From Gammaproteobacteria bacterium (GTDB lineage Bacteria > Pseudomonadota > Gammaproteobacteria > SZUA-152), in assembly GCA_032250735.1 (NCBI GenBank), contig JAVVEP010000005.1:27602-91601 (forward strand): DNA of 64,000 nucleotides, written 5' to 3'. The notes beneath the pieces are model-generated. The model ran no database searches. It was not told the origin of the DNA and saw only the letters and a program-made list of their open reading frames with translations. This document shows, piece after piece, positions 25,637 to 33,953 of this stretch (position 1 is the first letter of the stretch; the number at the start of each line of letters is the position of its first letter). The position numbers and the translations under genes were made by a program.

Positions 25637-26029
25637 ATGAGAACGAAGCTGATAGTGGCAATAGTGATAGGGATAATAATGTTGCTGATCTCGCCCATCG
25701 CGCAGGCCTTCGATCCACGCTACCAGTCGGGATCGGTGAGCGCGCCGATGTTTGATGCCCGCCTGCAGGGCTGTTATGCCCGGGCGATGGTGGGCATGGA
25801 TTCGGTGATCAATTCCCGCGTGGGCGTGCCGCCCGAGCATGCGCTAAACCTGTCGCAACAGGAGACGGCGGACGGCAGCCGGGATGCGGTGTTTGACGAG
25901 CCGCTGCTGGCGATGATCCTCTCTGCCTATCTGTGGGAGGGTTCGCCGCACAGTTATGCAATCAAAGTTTTTTATGATTGTGCGATATCGGCGCCGCACC
26001 TGGCCACGCGCAGTGATTTTCTGCCCTGA
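25637..26029 (+). CDS. Hypothetical exported protein
   Basis: From ATG 25637 (GGAGGG upstream) the 130-residue product has a signal peptide cleaved near AQA-FDPR. The mature part starts FDPRYQSGSVSAPMFDARL and has two cysteines (QGCYARA, FYDCAIS), which could form a disulfide in the periplasm. No family recognised. It precedes gshA by 88 bases in the same direction. Confidence 0.6.
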   Translation: MRTKLIVAIVIGIIMLLISPIAQAFDPRYQSGSVSAPMFDARLQGCYARAMVGMDSVINSRVGVPPEHALNLSQQETADGSRDAVFDEPLLAMILSAYLWEGSPHSYAIKVFYDCAISAPHLATRSDFLP

Positions 26030-26117
26030 TTGCGGCACAATCGCCTCGGCCTGGCGGAAAGCGGTGAATGTTACCCGCCCCGCAGGCGATCGAATCATTA
26101 ACCTATAGGGGCACGGA

Positions 26118-27707
26118 TTGTATCTCATCGCTGAACGGCGACTCTCGGCACTGATCAGCCACGGCGGTAACCGCCTGTTAGCCGGCAGCCAGATCGGTCT
26201 GGAAAAAGAGAGTCTGCGTGTCTCCTCCGAAGGCAGTCTGGCACAGACGGTGCACCCCGCGGCGCTGGGCTCGCCCCTGACCCATCCCTACATCACTACC
26301 GACTACTCCGAGGCCCTGCTCGAATTCGTGACGCCCCCCTGTGACGAGATGCAGGGTGCGCTCGATTTTCTCCGCGACAGCCAGCAGTTTGTGTACGGCG
26401 TGCTGGATGCGGCGCCCGAGCGGGAGCTGTTGTGGGCCACCAGCATGCCCTGTGTGGTGGCGGGGGAGACCAGCATCCCCATTGCGCAGTACGGCAGCTC
26501 CAATGCCGGCACCATGAAAACGGTGTATCGCCGGGGTCTGGGCCACCGTTATGGGCGGGTGATGCAGGTGATCGCCGGGGTGCATTTTAACTATTCCTTT
26601 CCCGACAGCTTCTGGCCGGTCTACCAGGAGGTGGAGCAACAGACGGGTAACCGGCAGGATTTTATTTCCGCCGCCTATTTTGCCCTGATCCGCAACCTGC
26701 AGCGTTTTGGCTGGCTGATCCCCTACCTGTTCGGCGCCTCTCCCGCGGTCTGCAAATCCTTTCTGGGCGGCAAGCCTACGCAGCTGGCGTCATTTGACGA
26801 CAACACCTACTTTCAGGAATTCGCCACCTCGCTGCGCATGGGCGACATCGGCTATCAGAATAACCAGGAGGCGGAGAGCGGCATCAAGGCGAATTACGAT
26901 AGTCTGGAGAGCTATATCGCCAGCCTCAGGTGGGCCACGGAAACGCCCTATCCCCCCTACGAAAAAATGGGCGTGAAGGTCGATGGCCGCTACCAGCAGC
27001 TCAATGCCAACATCCTGCAGATCGAGAACGAGTACTACAGTACCATCCGCCCCAAGCAGATCCTGCTGCCCTTTGAGAAACCCATACAGGCGCTGAAACA
27101 GCGCGGTGTCCGTTATGTGGAGCTGCGCTCCATCGATGTCAACGCCTATGATCCGCTGGGCATCAACGAACGCCAGCTACGATTCCTGGAGGCCTTTCTG
27201 GTGTTTTGTCAGCTGCACGAAAGCCCGCCAATCAGCTCCCAGGAACGTCAGGATATTGATCGCAATGAGCTGGCCGCCGCACACCGGGGGCGCGATCCGC
27301 AGTTGATGCTGCATCGAAATGGCCGGCAGGTGCGGTTGACGCAATGGGCGGCGGAGATCATCGAGGCGATGAGCGGCGTGGGTGAGCTGCTGGATGCAGG
27401 GCTGGAGCATAAACCCTATACCGGCTCGCTCGCCAACCAGGCGGAAAAGGTGCGCGACCCGGACCGCACGCCGTCGGCGCGGATGCTGGCGGAGATGCGC
27501 GCCAGAGGCGAAGGCTTCTTTCGTTATGCGATGCGCATGTCGCAGCAGCATCAGGCCTATTTTCGAGCGCTGCCGGAGGATCCGGCCAGGACGGCCGAGT
27601 TCACCCGCCTCGCCGAGCAGTCCTGGCAACAACAGCGCGAGCTGGAGGCGGCGGACAGCGAGCCCTTCGATGCCTATTTACAGCGCTATCTTGCGCAGAC
27701 CGTATAA
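26118..27707 (+). CDS. gshA: Glutamate-cysteine ligase
   Basis: The 529-residue enzyme starts at a TTG (26118) after AGGGGCACGGA; no ATG fits the family N terminus. It has GLEKESLRVSSEGSL and YITTDYSEALLEFVTPP, the conserved proteobacterial GshA blocks, then AGVHFNYSF and RYVELRSIDVNAYDP. It makes gamma-glutamylcysteine, the first step of glutathione synthesis, using ATP. E. coli GshA has 518 residues. Glutathione supply fits the GST and glutaredoxin-fused peroxiredoxin further along. A palindromic element begins at the stop codon. Confidence 0.95.
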   Translation: MYLIAERRLSALISHGGNRLLAGSQIGLEKESLRVSSEGSLAQTVHPAALGSPLTHPYITTDYSEALLEFVTPPCDEMQGALDFLRDSQQFVYGVLDAAPERELLWATSMPCVVAGETSIPIAQYGSSNAGTMKTVYRRGLGHRYGRVMQVIAGVHFNYSFPDSFWPVYQEVEQQTGNRQDFISAAYFALIRNLQRFGWLIPYLFGASPAVCKSFLGGKPTQLASFDDNTYFQEFATSLRMGDIGYQNNQEAESGIKANYDSLESYIASLRWATETPYPPYEKMGVKVDGRYQQLNANILQIENEYYSTIRPKQILLPFEKPIQALKQRGVRYVELRSIDVNAYDPLGINERQLRFLEAFLVFCQLHESPPISSQERQDIDRNELAAAHRGRDPQLMLHRNGRQVRLTQWAAEIIEAMSGVGELLDAGLEHKPYTGSLANQAEKVRDPDRTPSARMLAEMRARGEGFFRYAMRMSQQHQAYFRALPEDPARTAEFTRLAEQSWQQQRELEAADSEPFDAYLQRYLAQTV

Positions 27708-27845
27708 GGCACCTCTAAAAATCCGCTGAAGCCGCGATGGCTGCGTTGGAAATGGTCGAAAAATGCTCATGTACTACGTGTACACTGCGCTTTTTCGACC
27801 ATTTCCGCCTTGCCCTCGCGCCTTGATCGAATTTTTAGAGGTACC
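27708..27845. repeat. Long palindromic element after gshA
   Basis: The arms GGCACCTCTAAAAAT (27708-27722) and ATTTTTAGAGGTACC (27831-27845) pair at 14 of 15 positions. Inside, TGGAAATGGTCGAAAAA pairs with TTTTTCGACCATTTCCG around CTCATGTACTACGTGTAC. It shares this centre with the element at 209-356 and also begins at a stop codon. Confidence 0.7.
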
Positions 27846-27960
27846 CTATAGATTATTTGTCATACAGCGGTGCCGGTTACGACAGAAAGTCGAGACAGAT
27901 CGGCTTCGCGACCAGCCGGTCTGTAGGTCATCCCCGGGCGCGGCTTGCGGGCCGTGCTCT

Positions 27961-28464
27961 TTACGCCCTCTCTCCCGCCTTCCGCTCTAACACGATAAAG
28001 CTATAGGCGTAGGGGTTTTTGTCATCGGCCGGGAAATCGTGGCGCTCGGTCTGGCGCCACTGGCGGAGATCGAATTCCGGAAACCAGGCGTCCCCCTCCA
28101 GCGGGGCATGCACCAGGGTCATGTACAGGCGGTCGGCCAGGGGCAGGGCCTGCTGGTAAATCGACATGCCGCCGATCACCATTGTTTCATCATCATCTTG
28201 TGTTGCTTTTATTGCCTCCGCTAACGACGTGTAGGTTTCAATACCGTCGGCCTGGTAGGTGGGATTGCGACTGATGATGATATTGCGCCGGCCCGGCAGG
28301 GGTTTGGCGCCGAAGGACTCAAAGGTGAGGCGGCCCATGATGATGGGTTTGCCCAGGGTGTTTTGTCGAAACCACTGCATGTCGGCGGGCAGTTTCCAGG
28401 GCAGGCGATTGTCGATGCCGATCACGCGGTTGTCGGCCATGGCCCAGATCAGCGACAGGGTCAT
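27961..28464 (-). CDS. folA: Dihydrofolate reductase
   Basis: The 167-residue enzyme begins [19 protein letters not shown], with [13 protein letters not shown] containing the catalytic acidic residue, then [12 protein letters not shown] and [15 protein letters not shown] for NADPH and substrate. It reduces dihydrofolate to tetrahydrofolate. Its ATG overlaps the thyA stop in an ATGA, so the two are translationally coupled, which suits the pathway because ThyA releases dihydrofolate. The frame is open far upstream within thyA but only this start is sensible. Confidence 0.95.
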   Translation of the reverse strand: MTLSLIWAMADNRVIGIDNRLPWKLPADMQWFRQNTLGKPIIMGRLTFESFGAKPLPGRRNIIISRNPTYQADGIETYTSLAEAIKATQDDDETMVIGGMSIYQQALPLADRLYMTLVHAPLEGDAWFPEFDLRQWRQTERHDFPADDKNPYAYSFIVLERKAGERA

Positions 28465-29255
28465 ATGGCGACGGGCGCCTTGATGTGTTCGTGCGAGGTG
28501 TAACCGACCACCTCGAAATCGTCGAAGCTGAAGTTGAACAGGTTGTCGATGGCCGGATTCATTTTCAGCGTCGGCAGTGGCAAGGGTTCGCGTGACAGTT
28601 GCAGCTCGGTTTGTTCGAGGTGATTGGAATACAGGTGGGCGTCGCCCAGGGTGTGGATAAACTCGCCGGCCTGCAGGCCGGTGACCTGCGCCATCATCAT
28701 GGTCAGTAATGCGTACGAGGCAATGTTGAAGGGCACGCCGAGAAAGATGTCGGCGCTGCGCTGGTACAGTTGGCAGGAGAGTTTGCCGTCGGCCACGTAG
28801 AACTGGAAAAAGGCGTGGCAGGGGGGCAGGGCCATGTTGTCGATCTCGCCGACATTCCAGGCGGAGACGATCAGCCGGCGTGAGTCGGGGGTGGTTTTGA
28901 TCTGCTCGATGAGTTGGGCGATCTGGTCGATGTGCCGGCCATCGGCGGTCGGCCAGGAGCGCCACTGGGCACCGTAGACGGGGCCCAGGTTACCGTTCTC
29001 ATCCGCCCACTCATCCCAGATGGAGACGCCGTTGTCTTTCAGGTACTGGATATTGGTGTCGCCTTTGAGGAACCACAGCAGCTCATGGATGATGGAGCGC
29101 AGGTGCAGCTTCTTGGTGGTGACCATGGGAAAGCCCTCGGCCAGGTCGAAGCGCATCTGGTAACCAAACACGCTCTGGGTGCCGGTGCCGGTGCGGTCGG
29201 TCTTGGTGGTGCCGTTGTCGTAAACGTGACGCATTAACTCCAGATACTGCTTCAT
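28461..29255 (-). CDS. thyA: Thymidylate synthase
   Basis: The 264-residue ThyA has exactly the E. coli length. It begins [15 protein letters not shown] and carries the catalytic block [12 protein letters not shown] with the active cysteine, plus [20 protein letters not shown]. It methylates dUMP using methylenetetrahydrofolate. The gene is coupled at both ends by ATGA overlaps, with lgt upstream and folA downstream, a common gammaproteobacterial arrangement. Confidence 0.97.
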   Translation of the reverse strand: MKQYLELMRHVYDNGTTKTDRTGTGTQSVFGYQMRFDLAEGFPMVTTKKLHLRSIIHELLWFLKGDTNIQYLKDNGVSIWDEWADENGNLGPVYGAQWRSWPTADGRHIDQIAQLIEQIKTTPDSRRLIVSAWNVGEIDNMALPPCHAFFQFYVADGKLSCQLYQRSADIFLGVPFNIASYALLTMMMAQVTGLQAGEFIHTLGDAHLYSNHLEQTELQLSREPLPLPTLKMNPAIDNLFNFSFDDFEVVGYTSHEHIKAPVAI

Positions 29256-30103
29256 CTACGGCGATCCTTTTTTTTCGGTGCGGATGGAATTTTTGTCGGT
29301 GTGGACGGAATAGGGGTATTGGCGGCCTGTTTGCGATAGGCCAGCACCAGCAGGGTGATGCCCAGCGCGATCAGCGGGGTCGACAGCAGCTGCCCCTGGG
29401 ACAGCCAGCCGAAGGCGACGAAGCCCATGTGCGCGTCGGGTTGGCGGAAGAACTCCACCAGAAAGCGGAAGCCGCCATAACCCAGGGCAAACAGACCGGA
29501 TACCGCCATCCGCGGGCGCGGTCTGGCCGAGTAAAACCAGACCATGAAAAACAGCACGAAGCCCTCGAGAAACATCTCGTAGAGCTGTGAGGGGTGACGG
29601 GGCAGGGGGCCGCCGCTGGGAAACACCATGCCCCAGGATGAGGTGGTGACTCGGCCCCAGAGCTCGCCGTTGATGAAGTTAGCGAAGCGCACCGCCGCGA
29701 TGCCCAGCGGTACCAGGGGCGCGATGAAGTCGGTGATCTCGAAAAAGCCCTTGTGGGTCCTGCGCCCGAACAGCCACATAGCCACCAGCACACCCAGCAG
29801 GCCGCCGTGGAAGGACATGCCGCCCTCCCAGATGCGGAAGATGGAGAGTGGGTCGGCAAGGAAATTCGAGAAGCCGTAAAACAGGGTATAGCCGATGCGC
29901 CCGCCCAGCACCGTGCCCATGGCGCCATAGAAGATTACGTCGGAGATCTGTTCGGCGCTCCAGCCGGAGCCGGGCTGTCGGGCGCGGCGCCGGCCCAGCC
30001 ACCAGGCGGCGCCGAAGGCGACCAGGTACATGATGCCGTACCAGTGGATTTTGACGGGGCCCAGGCTGAGGGCGACGGGATCGATATCGGGATAGGTCAG
30101 CAT
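29252..30103 (-). CDS. lgt: Prolipoprotein diacylglyceryl transferase
   Basis: The 283-residue inner-membrane enzyme has about seven membrane segments, the [12 protein letters not shown] block, the essential-His segment [11 protein letters not shown] and [13 protein letters not shown], the Lgt signature. It transfers diacylglycerol from phosphatidylglycerol to the lipobox cysteine of prolipoproteins, such as the lipoproteins encoded at 22555, 50099, 55473 and 59491. The C-terminal 25 residues ([17 protein letters not shown]) are a Pro/Lys tail carrying a short duplication. It is the first gene of lgt-thyA-folA. Confidence 0.96.
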   Translation of the reverse strand: MLTYPDIDPVALSLGPVKIHWYGIMYLVAFGAAWWLGRRRARQPGSGWSAEQISDVIFYGAMGTVLGGRIGYTLFYGFSNFLADPLSIFRIWEGGMSFHGGLLGVLVAMWLFGRRTHKGFFEITDFIAPLVPLGIAAVRFANFINGELWGRVTTSSWGMVFPSGGPLPRHPSQLYEMFLEGFVLFFMVWFYSARPRPRMAVSGLFALGYGGFRFLVEFFRQPDAHMGFVAFGWLSQGQLLSTPLIALGITLLVLAYRKQAANTPIPSTPTKIPSAPKKKDRRR

Positions 30104-30164
30104 GGGGGAATCTTAACATGCCGAGGGGATCGGGCACCCTTTCAGGGGGGCATTGCAGCGTAGC

Positions 30165-30830
30165 TCAGGCCGGTGAGGTTGCCAGCGCGGCCAGCGGGCC
30201 ATGGGCGGCGGCGATCGCGGCGCAGAACAGCGTGGCGAAATCGTCCACCACGGAATGCTGTACGGAATCGCGGGCGGCCAGGGTCCCCGCCCAGGCCTGG
30301 AGCCTGGGTAGTCCGTCCATGAGGTCGAGCCCGTACTGGCGGTGGATCAGTTGCAGCCGCATCAGGGTAGGGGCGTAGGCGGCATCGGCCAGGGAAAAGG
30401 CCGCGCCATTGAGGTAGGGCCCCGCGCCCAGCTGGGACTCCACCCGGGCCAGTTCCTTTTTGACCCGCGCGCAGGCGGTGCGGAACGCCTCGTCATCGGC
30501 TGCCATCATCACGCCATGGATGTCCATATTGAGCTGGCTGCCGAACTCGATCCAGGCGCGGTTCTGGGCACGCCGCAGGGGGTCGGCGGGATGCATGCGG
30601 GGCGGGTGGGTTTCGTCAATGTATTCGTTGATCACCGCAGACTCCAGCAGTGTCGTCTCGCCACAGCGCAGCACCGGCACCTTGCCGAACGGCGAGAGGG
30701 CGAGAAACCAGTCGGGCGGCTGTTTGATGTCGATATAGGTGATATCGAAAGCGATGCCCTTCTCCAGCAGGATGATCACCGAGCGCTGCACAAAGGGGCA
30801 GAGCTTGAAGCTGATGAGTTCCGGTTTCAT
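30165..30830 (-). CDS. Glutathione S-transferase family protein
   Basis: The 221-residue protein has an N-terminal thioredoxin-like domain with CPFVQR at residues 12-17, where the cysteine replaces the Tyr or Ser of classical GSTs, as in omega- and SspA-like members. FGKVPVLRCG and LLESAVINEYIDE give the cis-Pro and the glutathione-binding Glu-Ser pair. The C-terminal helical domain (about 90-205) is normal. It probably handles glutathione-dependent reductions; the substrate is unknown. Confidence 0.85.
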   Translation of the reverse strand: MKPELISFKLCPFVQRSVIILLEKGIAFDITYIDIKQPPDWFLALSPFGKVPVLRCGETTLLESAVINEYIDETHPPRMHPADPLRRAQNRAWIEFGSQLNMDIHGVMMAADDEAFRTACARVKKELARVESQLGAGPYLNGAAFSLADAAYAPTLMRLQLIHRQYGLDLMDGLPRLQAWAGTLAARDSVQHSVVDDFATLFCAAIAAAHGPLAALATSPA

Positions 30831-30872
30831 GGTGGCGACTTCTGTGCGTGACCGGGGCCGGAGGCGATCGTC

Positions 30873-31064
30873 CTATTCGTTTTCGTGTGACGCCACGACA
30901 CTGACCTCGCCCTCCTGATCCAGCATGACATCGAGCTCGATGGGCCTGCAGCAGACCTGGCAATCTTCGATGTAATGCTGTTGGTCAACGGAGGGGTCGA
31001 TGAGGATCAGCAGCCTTTCCCCGCAATAGGGGCAATGGATCGACGCTTCCAGCAGTTCGTTCAT
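30873..31064 (-). CDS. CPXCG motif cysteine-rich protein
   Basis: The 63-residue protein has HCPYCGERL at residues 10-18 and DCQVCCRPI at 34-42, forming a likely zinc ribbon; the family is PF14255-type and uncharacterised. The spacing to the ferritin-like gene upstream is only 17 bases, suggesting one transcript. Confidence 0.82.
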   Translation of the reverse strand: MNELLEASIHCPYCGERLLILIDPSVDQQHYIEDCQVCCRPIELDVMLDQEGEVSVVASHENE

Positions 31065-31081
31065 ACAGCCTGGGGCGTGTG

Positions 31082-31369
31082 CTAGTCGTGTGTAATGGGT
31101 GTATCCGTGAAGAGAAATTCCTTCAGCTGTTTATCCATGAAGGGATCCTGGCGGCGTATCCATTCCAGCACCATTGCCGCATGTTCCTTTTCTTCATCGC
31201 GGTTGTGGGCCAGGATGGCCTTCAGTTCCTTGTCCTTGCAGACGTCAACCCGCTGGTTGTACCAGTCCACCGCCTCCAGCTCCTCCATCAGTGAGGTAAT
31301 CGCCCGGTGCATGTCCCGGGTTTCGTCCGACAGTTCGCCGATGGGTTCGTGGTAGCCTTCGTTTGCCAT
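31082..31369 (-). CDS. Encapsulated-ferritin-like (EncFtn) protein without encapsulin neighbour
   Basis: The 95-residue two-helix protein reads MEELEAVDWYNQRV, then LAHNRDEEKEHAAMVLEW, the core of EncFtn proteins first described in Rhodospirillum rubrum. By alignment the iron ligands are E30, E60 and H63. These proteins assemble into decameric rings, oxidise Fe(II) and are normally packed into encapsulin nanocompartments through a C-terminal peptide. Here the protein ends shortly after the fold (FTDTPITHD) and no encapsulin shell gene is next to it. An AGGAG site precedes the ATG. It lies among redox-defence genes. Confidence 0.85.
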   Translation of the reverse strand: MANEGYHEPIGELSDETRDMHRAITSLMEELEAVDWYNQRVDVCKDKELKAILAHNRDEEKEHAAMVLEWIRRQDPFMDKQLKEFLFTDTPITHD

Positions 31370-31451
31370 GATGGTTGTTCTCCTGTGTGAACTTGTGTCT
31401 GGGATAATGGTGTTAACTATAAGCAGGCAGTGTGAAACAGCGTCAAAAGGT

Positions 31452-31494
31452 AACGTGCCTATACCGCAAGTTATACCGCAAGTATAGACACGTT
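31452..31494. repeat. Hairpin with internal 12-bp tandem repeat between prxGrx and the EncFtn gene
   Basis: AACGTGCCTATAC (31452-31464) pairs with GTATAGACACGTT (31482-31494), 12 of 13 positions. Between and overlapping these, CTATACCGCAAG and TTATACCGCAAG form two 12-bp tandem units. It could be a terminator without T-run for the peroxiredoxin gene or an operator for the ferritin-like gene. Confidence 0.5.
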
Positions 31495-31514
31495 ATTGTT
31501 ACCGGCCTTTGGCC

Positions 31515-32273
31515 CTATTTGCCGGCGCCGCCATCCGCGAACCATTCTTCCAGTGACTCCGCTCCACCCACGTAATCACCGTTGATGAAGACCTGCGGCA
31601 CGCTGTCGATACCGGCCACGGCGCGCAGGGTGCGGCTGGTGTAGTCGCGGTTTAACACCAGCTCTTCGTAGGCGATGCCGCGTTCGCGCAGCAGTTCCTT
31701 GGCGCGGGCGCAGTATTCACAGCCCGGGCGGGTGAAGATGCTGACGTCAAGCGGACGTTTGGCATCGGGCGCCATGTAGGTGAGCATGGTGTCCGCATCG
31801 GAGACCCCGTAGGGGTCGCCCGGCACGTTGGGCTCGTTAAACTGCTTCACGATCACGCCATTCTTCACCAGCATGGAATAACGCCAGGAGCGTTTGCCGA
31901 AGCCGAGGTCTTCCTTGTCGACCAGCAGGCCCATGCCGTCGGTGAAGTCACCATTGCCATCGGGCAGAAAGGTCACATTTTCCGCATGCTGATCGGCCGC
32001 CCAGTTGTTCATCACAAAGGCATCGTTGACCGACATGCAGATGATCTCGTCCACGCCGTGTTCCTTGAACACGGGCGCCAGCTGGTTGAAGCGTGGCACA
32101 TGCGACGAGGAACAGGTGGGGGTGAATGCCCCGGGCAGGGAGAAGACGATGACGGTGCGCCCTGAAAATATGTCGCTGCTGGTGAGGTTGACCCATTCAT
32201 GCCCCTGGCGGGTATGGAAGGTGACCTCCGGTACACGTTGTCCCTCTTTGACGGGAAATGCCTTATCGATCAT
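31515..32273 (-). CDS. Hybrid peroxiredoxin-glutaredoxin
   Basis: The 252-residue protein fuses a Prx5-type peroxiredoxin (peroxidatic Cys54 in [14 protein letters not shown], residues 1-165) to a glutaredoxin (CEYC, residues 185-188, with [14 protein letters not shown]). Such fusions reduce hydrogen peroxide and alkyl peroxides with glutathione directly. AGAGGAA precedes the ATG. The gene is divergent from oxyR across a 170-base gap, and OxyR control is the natural inference, as in Haemophilus- and Chromatium-type systems. Confidence 0.93.
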   Translation of the reverse strand: MIDKAFPVKEGQRVPEVTFHTRQGHEWVNLTSSDIFSGRTVIVFSLPGAFTPTCSSSHVPRFNQLAPVFKEHGVDEIICMSVNDAFVMNNWAADQHAENVTFLPDGNGDFTDGMGLLVDKEDLGFGKRSWRYSMLVKNGVIVKQFNEPNVPGDPYGVSDADTMLTYMAPDAKRPLDVSIFTRPGCEYCARAKELLRERGIAYEELVLNRDYTSRTLRAVAGIDSVPQVFINGDYVGGAESLEEWFADGGAGK

Positions 32274-32330
32274 ATCTGGTTCCTCTTGGTAGTGAATGTG
32301 TTTGGCTGTTGGGAAGGATTCTAGGCAACG

Positions 32331-32367
32331 TTGACTTATTTGTATAATGGTTTATTTTCATCATTAT
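32331..32367. promoter_or_regulatory. Candidate oxyR promoter and dyad in the oxyR-prxGrx gap
   Basis: TTGACT (32331-32336) and TATTTT (32353-32358) stand 16 bases apart facing oxyR. A dyad ATAATG (32344-32349) and CATTAT (32362-32367) overlaps the downstream half. OxyR sites are built from ATAG/CTAT quarter sites, which this only loosely resembles. Confidence 0.3.
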
Positions 32368-32400
32368 GATCGTTTTTTACGAACGTTATTTCCGCACATT

Positions 32401-32424
32401 TTTTATAAACGTTTTTATAAACAT
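32401..32424. repeat. 12-bp tandem repeat in the oxyR leader, two copies
   Basis: TTTTATAAACGT is followed directly by TTTTATAAACAT, about 20 bases before the oxyR start. Confidence 0.55.
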
Positions 32425-32445
32425 GAAGCCAGCGAGGTCCTGTGC

Positions 32446-33345
32446 ATGCTGCCCACCCTTAAACAGTTGCGATACTTCGTGGCCCTGTGTGAATACCGGC
32501 ATTTCGGTCGCGCGGCAAAGGCCTGCTTTGTGTCCCAGTCGGCGTTCAGTGTTGCCATTCGCGATCTGGAGACCCTGCTGGAGACGGGCCTGGTCGACCG
32601 TACCAACAAAAGCGTCACCATTACCGCCCACGGGCTGGAGGTGGCCGATAAGGCGCGGCGTTGCCTGCGGGAGGCGGAGGAGCTGGTCGAGCTCGCCCAC
32701 GGAGACCATGGTCCCCTGTGCGGAAAATTGCGGCTGGGAGTGATCCCTACTATAGCCCCGTTTTTGTTGCCGCGTCTGTTGCCGCTGTTGCGCAGGGCCT
32801 ATCCGCAGTTACAGCTCTATCTGCAGGAGGACCTGACCCAGCGCCTGTATCAACGGCTGATGTCGGGTGAGCTGGATGTGATCCTGATTGCCCTGCCGTA
32901 TGAGCTGGCGCAGACCGAGCAGCTGCCGCTGTTCAAAGACCTGTTTCGGCTGGCCATGCGCCGGGGCAGCAAACTGGCGGATCCCGAAAACTATGCCGTC
33001 AGCAAGCTGGCGGCGGAGAGTATTCTGTTGCTGGAGGACGGCCACTGCCTGCGTGACCACGCCATCAGCGCCTGTCGATTGCGCAGGCCTGAACAGCTAA
33101 GCCGTTTTTCTGCCAGCAGTCCGTTGACCCTGATCGAGATGGTGGATGCGGATCTGGGCATCACCTTCCTGCCGGAAATGGCGGAGGGCTCGCCCCTGCT
33201 GAAGAGCACCCACATCAAGACCTGGCCGTTGAATGATCGCAGTTATCGGGAGATCGGTCTGGTGTGGCGGCAGGGCAGTGCGCGGCAGGCGGAGTTTGGT
33301 CTGCTGGGCGAGTTTATAAGGTCCCATCGCGCCCAGCAGAAGTAG
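32446..33345 (+). CDS. oxyR: Hydrogen-peroxide-sensing LysR regulator OxyR
   Basis: From ATG 32446 (GAGG site upstream) the protein has 299 residues, close to E. coli OxyR (305). The N-terminal winged helix reads LRYFVALCEYRHFGRAAKAC and SQSAFSVAIRDLE. The redox pair is LEDGHCLRDHAISAC, Cys201 and Cys210 with eight residues between, matching Cys199/Cys208 of E. coli. Oxidation to the disulfide turns OxyR into an activator. Its divergent neighbour, the peroxiredoxin-glutaredoxin gene, is the likely target. An upstream in-frame ATG at 32347 would add residues unlike the family. Confidence 0.93.
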   Translation: MLPTLKQLRYFVALCEYRHFGRAAKACFVSQSAFSVAIRDLETLLETGLVDRTNKSVTITAHGLEVADKARRCLREAEELVELAHGDHGPLCGKLRLGVIPTIAPFLLPRLLPLLRRAYPQLQLYLQEDLTQRLYQRLMSGELDVILIALPYELAQTEQLPLFKDLFRLAMRRGSKLADPENYAVSKLAAESILLLEDGHCLRDHAISACRLRRPEQLSRFSASSPLTLIEMVDADLGITFLPEMAEGSPLLKSTHIKTWPLNDRSYREIGLVWRQGSARQAEFGLLGEFIRSHRAQQK

Positions 33346-33349
33346 CCTC

Positions 33350-33769
33350 CTAGTGCAGAAACTGCACCGCGACCTGTTTCCTGTAGTCCTCGTCAAACAC
33401 CAGTTCGATGGAGATGGCGTCGACCTGTGCCTCTTCGTTACCGCCATCGTTGCCATCGCTGCTGTCCGGCGGGAGCCTGGTGATCTTCACCTGCTTGAGT
33501 TCGGGCAGGCGGCTGGCGAGATAGGCGGTGAGCGCGGAACACATGGCCTCGTCGTCGCTGAGGATGGCGTGGGCCAGATTGCCGGCGACGAACTGGGTGC
33601 GTTGATTGAGGTCGGGATTGGCGATGTAGGCGTCACCGACCTGGATGCCGTCGTCCATCTTCTGATCCATCTTGTCCAGATAGAGCTGCTGATGGGGCGG
33701 CAGTGGCTGATTGCGGTGGTATTCCAGTTGGGCGACGCCATCGAGCGTCACCGCCATGAGAGTGTCCAT
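33350..33769 (-). CDS. Hypothetical protein
   Basis: The 139-residue acidic protein (MDTLMAVTLDGVAQLEYHR...) is soluble, with no signal peptide. The middle NLNQRTQFVAGN-like segment and the Asp/Gly/Asn-rich linker (SSDGNDGGNEE) suggest two small parts. The conserved-looking beginning LEYHRNQPLPPHQQLYLDKMD recalls small proteins of unknown function near rRNA methyltransferase genes, but I cannot name the family. It converges on oxyR with five bases between stops. Confidence 0.6.
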   Translation of the reverse strand: MDTLMAVTLDGVAQLEYHRNQPLPPHQQLYLDKMDQKMDDGIQVGDAYIANPDLNQRTQFVAGNLAHAILSDDEAMCSALTAYLASRLPELKQVKITRLPPDSSDGNDGGNEEAQVDAISIELVFDEDYRKQVAVQFLH

Positions 33770-33953
33770 AGGTGTGACCTGTTATGTGAGCTGTTAAGCG
33801 TTGTGTCAGCAGTGAGAGCCTGTGATGCCTGGGTGGGCATTTTCCCACGATCTGTCCGCGCGACCCACCGGCCAAAAGTGATAGTGCGGCAATAGTGTAG
33901 CCACAGTGCGGCCGATGTTCGGGCTTGTGCTTTGTCGATTGCCCGGCCTGATG

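Noticed and set aside
28465..28965. Upstream extension of the folA frame to 334 codons
   Set aside because: It runs through thyA in another frame and is unlike DHFR; the ATGA overlap start is standard.
32331..32348. TTGACT and TATAAT as a promoter pair before oxyR
   Set aside because: The spacing is only six bases, far too short; a 16-base alternative is listed with low confidence.
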